Positions 61,290-64,000 of a stretch of 64,000 bases of DNA are shown piece after piece. The stretch covers positions 70,547,267 to 70,611,266 of the forward strand of contig OY720346.1 in NCBI GenBank assembly GCA_963082975.1. The letters run 5' to 3'. The notes under the pieces are model-generated. The model was given only the letters and a program-made list of their open reading frames with translations, made no database searches and was not told the origin of the DNA. Source of the stretch: Labia minor (lineage: Eukaryota; Arthropoda; Insecta; Dermaptera; Spongiphoridae). Made by a program: the position numbers and the translations under genes. How positions within the stretch are numbered: the stretch's first letter is position 1; each line of letters begins with the position of its first letter.

Positions 61290-63160
61290 ATATATAAGGT
61301 GAATGTATTAGTGGTTGACACTATAAGGACAAATTTATGATAAAAATTTGATATTTTCTATTTTTTATCAGATATCAATTTGAGTTTTGGGCAATATGAT
61401 TTATTGGCCAATAATGAAGAATTTACCTACAAACCAATTCAATTTTCTATTTTTTTTATTTTTTAATTTTTTTTAACATTAGCATCTGTAGTTATTAGTA
61501 GTTCACACCTCTAAAATTCAAATGATCCACAGTGATTGACACTAAATTAAAAATTCATATTTTTTATCTTTGTTTATTTATTTAATAAAAATACAACATA
61601 AATATATAATTATAATATAATATTTTTTAATTGCTATGTAATGCCGAATGTGGCTAAATACATTTGAGAATAAATAAATAAATATATAAAATACAACTTA
61701 CATGTAATATTATGCTAACATGTTATACTGTCTCAATGAAATAATGGGTTGTTTTTCATTTTCTTTCATTGATTTTTAGCTTTCCCTTGATTTTTTTTTA
61801 ATTTTTCTTTCTGCTTCTTTTTAGCATAGCAGCAGTTCTCTCTTGTTTTATTTTTTCGGCACGAAGTTTCTTTAGCAATTTAACATTGTGGTACTACTGC
61901 CATTCATACTACTTTTCTAAAAGGGCTAGGTATGTTTGGTTTTGAGGTTTCTGACTGAGAAATTATCAGTAATTTTGGTTGGAAATAGTATTATTATTCT
62001 TAGAATTATATTAATAATATCAAATGCTGTATAATCTTCATTGTTAACCTCAATTTTTTCAAAATCTTTTTCCTGAGTTCTTTCTCCACACATTCTATTT
62101 TAGGTACATTAACCTAATAATTTAAATTAATCGAATAGTTAATATTTTTCCATATATCATACAGACTTCTACCTTCTTAATTTCTTTCTTAATCATTCGT
62201 TTTCATTAAAACAGTGAAACATTGCTTTTGAATTTACTTTAAACTGCAGATTATTTTCACTTTTTGCAATTATGTCAATTATTGGAATCATCTTCTACTA
62301 GTAGATGACATCGATGTCAACTACTAGATAATGAAACGATAATGTAAAAAATAAAGCAACAAGCCGAATAAAATTTATCTCACCGTTTGCACCAGTAATT
62401 GACATCACTATCAACTATTGGTACCGATAAATATTATGAGTACCCAGAACTTGACATAGCCCTAACGCCAAATATTCTTTCACTTAAAGTTAAGATCTTT
62501 TAGTACAGTGATTCTCAACCTTTTTTTTACCGCGACACACTTTTAACGTTTAAAAATTTTTCGGCACACAAAGAAAAAGATAAGTGTAAAAGTTATTTAC
62601 TTATTTACCATATTGAAAAAATTGAAAAAAAAAAAAAATATTTAACACCCTGATTGCAAAAACTTTTTACCTTTAAGTCGGAAATATTTTTTTACATACA
62701 TATAAAATAAATGAGTACTTTTTCTTAATTTGAATTTTACATTTGTAAAATTTGGTGGCACATTTTGAAAATCTCGCGGCACACAAAAGTGCCGCTGCCC
62801 AGTGGTTGAGAATCACTGTTTTAGTATTATCTTCTAGGTAATTTGGACATTCAATTAATAAAATTTAATATTGATGTCAATACTAGAAAAATAAAAATAA
62901 AAATAAAAATTAGTGATTTGTCTCCTTAAGCATTCGAAGAACAAAATATTAAAATATCCATTTGTTCGATTCTATAAAAAGTGAATGTTTTGCCGTTTAC
63001 TCTGTGATCAAAAGTTTTATATTTACACATTATTAATAGAGAAGGAATTACTTTCATTTAGATAGTTTTGACAGATATAAGTCTCATTATCCGATATTAG
63101 GTACAAGTGTCAACTACTGATGCCCTGTCAACTACTGGTAGGTACCTTTACCCTGATAAA
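61290..63160. mobile_element. Possible DNA element with TCAACTACTGG motifs
   Basis: The left edge (TTAGTGGTTGACAC near 61,306) and the right edge (GTCAACTACTGATGCCCTGT and CAACTACTGGTAGG near 63,108) are roughly inverted. At least five more TCAAnTACTGG-like motifs lie inside on either strand (about 61,530, 62,317, 62,392, 62,414, 62,873). On the minus strand near 61,880 a short basic stretch, KLLKKLRAEKIKQERTAAML, could be a transposase tail. Ends are uncertain. Confidence 0.35.
62506..62818. mobile_element. hAT MITE with perfect 8-bp target duplication
   Basis: Ends CAGTGATTCTCAACC and GGTTGAGAATCACTG are perfect 15-bp inverted repeats; TTTTAGTA flanks both sides exactly. 313 bp, no coding frame. 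It sits inside the possible element at 61,290-63,160. Intact ends and duplication point to a fairly young insertion. Confidence 0.9.
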
Positions 63161-63690
63161 TAAAATATTTGTATATCTCAATTTAGGAATTTACATCTAA
63201 TAAATATCAGACAATAGAACTATTATATTAATTTTATTCAGTATTTTACTTTCTAATATAACTTCCTTCCCTCATGTTTATATAAGAAGTATTTTCCTTT
63301 CCAAAACTAACATAAATTAATAACTGGTTAGGTTAGTTATTGATAAAAAAACATGTTAAAATAGTATAAATCTTATAAATATAAATATTTAATATTATAA
63401 ATTGAAAGAAATAAACTACAAAGTCAACCCCTTTAATAAAAAAAAACTAATTTTAATTAAGATAAGGAATTTGTCAACCCGAATCGTTAGAAAAAATACC
63501 TGTATGTATTTTTATAAAGATATTTTAATTTTATTTATTACAATTATTATTATTATTTTATAAATATATTTATTATTATATAAATTAATTAATAAACAAT
63601 ACTAGGCCAGGACTTTGTAAAGTTATTTTAATAAATTATCATAAAAATTATACTAAAAAATATTTTAAAAGTTTATTTTATCTTTATTTG
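63161..63690. other. AT-rich DNA
   Basis: Nothing recognised. Confidence 0.5.
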
Positions 63691-64000
63691 GAATTCTTCC
63701 CACAATGTGTGACCACTTGTGCCTAAAAATGGATCGGAAACTCAGCTTCTTTACATTTCATTGGAAAGTCGACCTATCCTTGAGCATTTTTTTTTGCATG
63801 TTAGTTGATTGTTTGGCAAGTGTGGATTTTTACAGACACTTAATTAAGTATTAAAGAGCTTCGGCATGAATAAACACTCTGCATGACATCAGTTGATAAT
63901 CTAGTAACGAATGTATGAATCATTCATTTGCCGGTTGAGAATCTATGGGTATGAAAAAGGAAAGAGATGAATCAGTGGAAGAAAGGGCCGCCATTGGAAT
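63690..64000. promoter_or_regulatory. Complex island at the window end
   Basis: Non-repetitive sequence with balanced composition, including CACAATGTGTGACCACTTGT and TAACGAATGTATGAATCATT. No coding frame. It may be a regulatory block that continues beyond the window. Confidence 0.25.

Noticed and set aside
1-64000. Search for tRNA, rRNA, U-snRNA genes
   Set aside because: No cloverleaf with A and B boxes and no rRNA or snRNA core was found by eye; GGTTCGA-like hits (for example near 11,284) lack the rest of a tRNA.
1-64000. Search for LTR or other virus-like elements
   Set aside because: No long direct terminal repeats, gag/pol or capsid-type frames were recognised; all reverse-transcriptase-type matches belong to RTE-like LINE tails.

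Overview
The window is AT-rich nuclear DNA of an arthropod, most likely an insect. Genes have many short introns (often 65-110 bp) with GT..AG borders, all recognisable proteins are animal orthologues, and the intergenic DNA is full of mariner, Tc1, hAT, pogo/Tigger-like, RTE-like LINE and Helitron/Helentron-like remnants of the kind seen in insect genomes. I cannot fix the order; a hymenopteran or hemipteran is possible, but nothing in the sequence decides it.

Layout. 1-12,500: no certain coding sequence. It holds several GC-richer islands that look like regulatory DNA, plus repeats, and is probably upstream or first-intron DNA of follistatin. 12,507-16,670 (+): follistatin, from the TB domain through three follistatin/Kazal modules to the stop; the signal-peptide exon is not certain. 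16,671-24,400: gene-poor, with a foldback mariner. 24,607-27,647 (+): RP2, 7 exons, 348 aa. 29,562-34,756 (-): TRAPPC13, 11 exons including a 9-nt microexon, 412 aa. 35,266-35,763 (+): NDUFA11, single exon, divergent from TRAPPC13. 36,865-38,172 (-): a two-exon, probably mitochondrial, helical protein I do not recognise. 39,829-42,948 (-): ICE2/NARG2, 12 exons, 610 aa. 43,246-46,517 (-): DAP3 (mitoribosomal mS29), 9 exons, 400 aa. 47,000-64,000: no coding exon that I can support; a promoter-like island near 47.1-47.5 kb, then a mosaic of transposons, and further regulatory-looking islands.

The six central genes are housekeeping genes packed into about 22 kb: mitochondrial translation (DAP3), complex I (NDUFA11), a likely mitochondrial protein, snRNA transcription (ICE2), ER-Golgi trafficking (TRAPPC13) and ciliary/ARL3 trafficking (RP2). 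Follistatin is a secreted TGF-beta/activin antagonist set in a large non-coding territory. Every joined coding model above is divisible by three and matches the length of its family.

The most unusual material is in the repeats. At least two short families (A, about 650 bp; B, about 625 bp) share one architecture: subterminal inverted repeats, an internal microsatellite and a small hairpin just before one end. One locus shows A inserted into B inserted into a long-TIR element C, and an empty-site copy elsewhere shows A entering between two T residues without target duplication. A mariner exists as a spread palindromic form, a 383-bp-armed inverted repeat lies near 55.3-56.3 kb, and a six-fold motif array precedes RP2.
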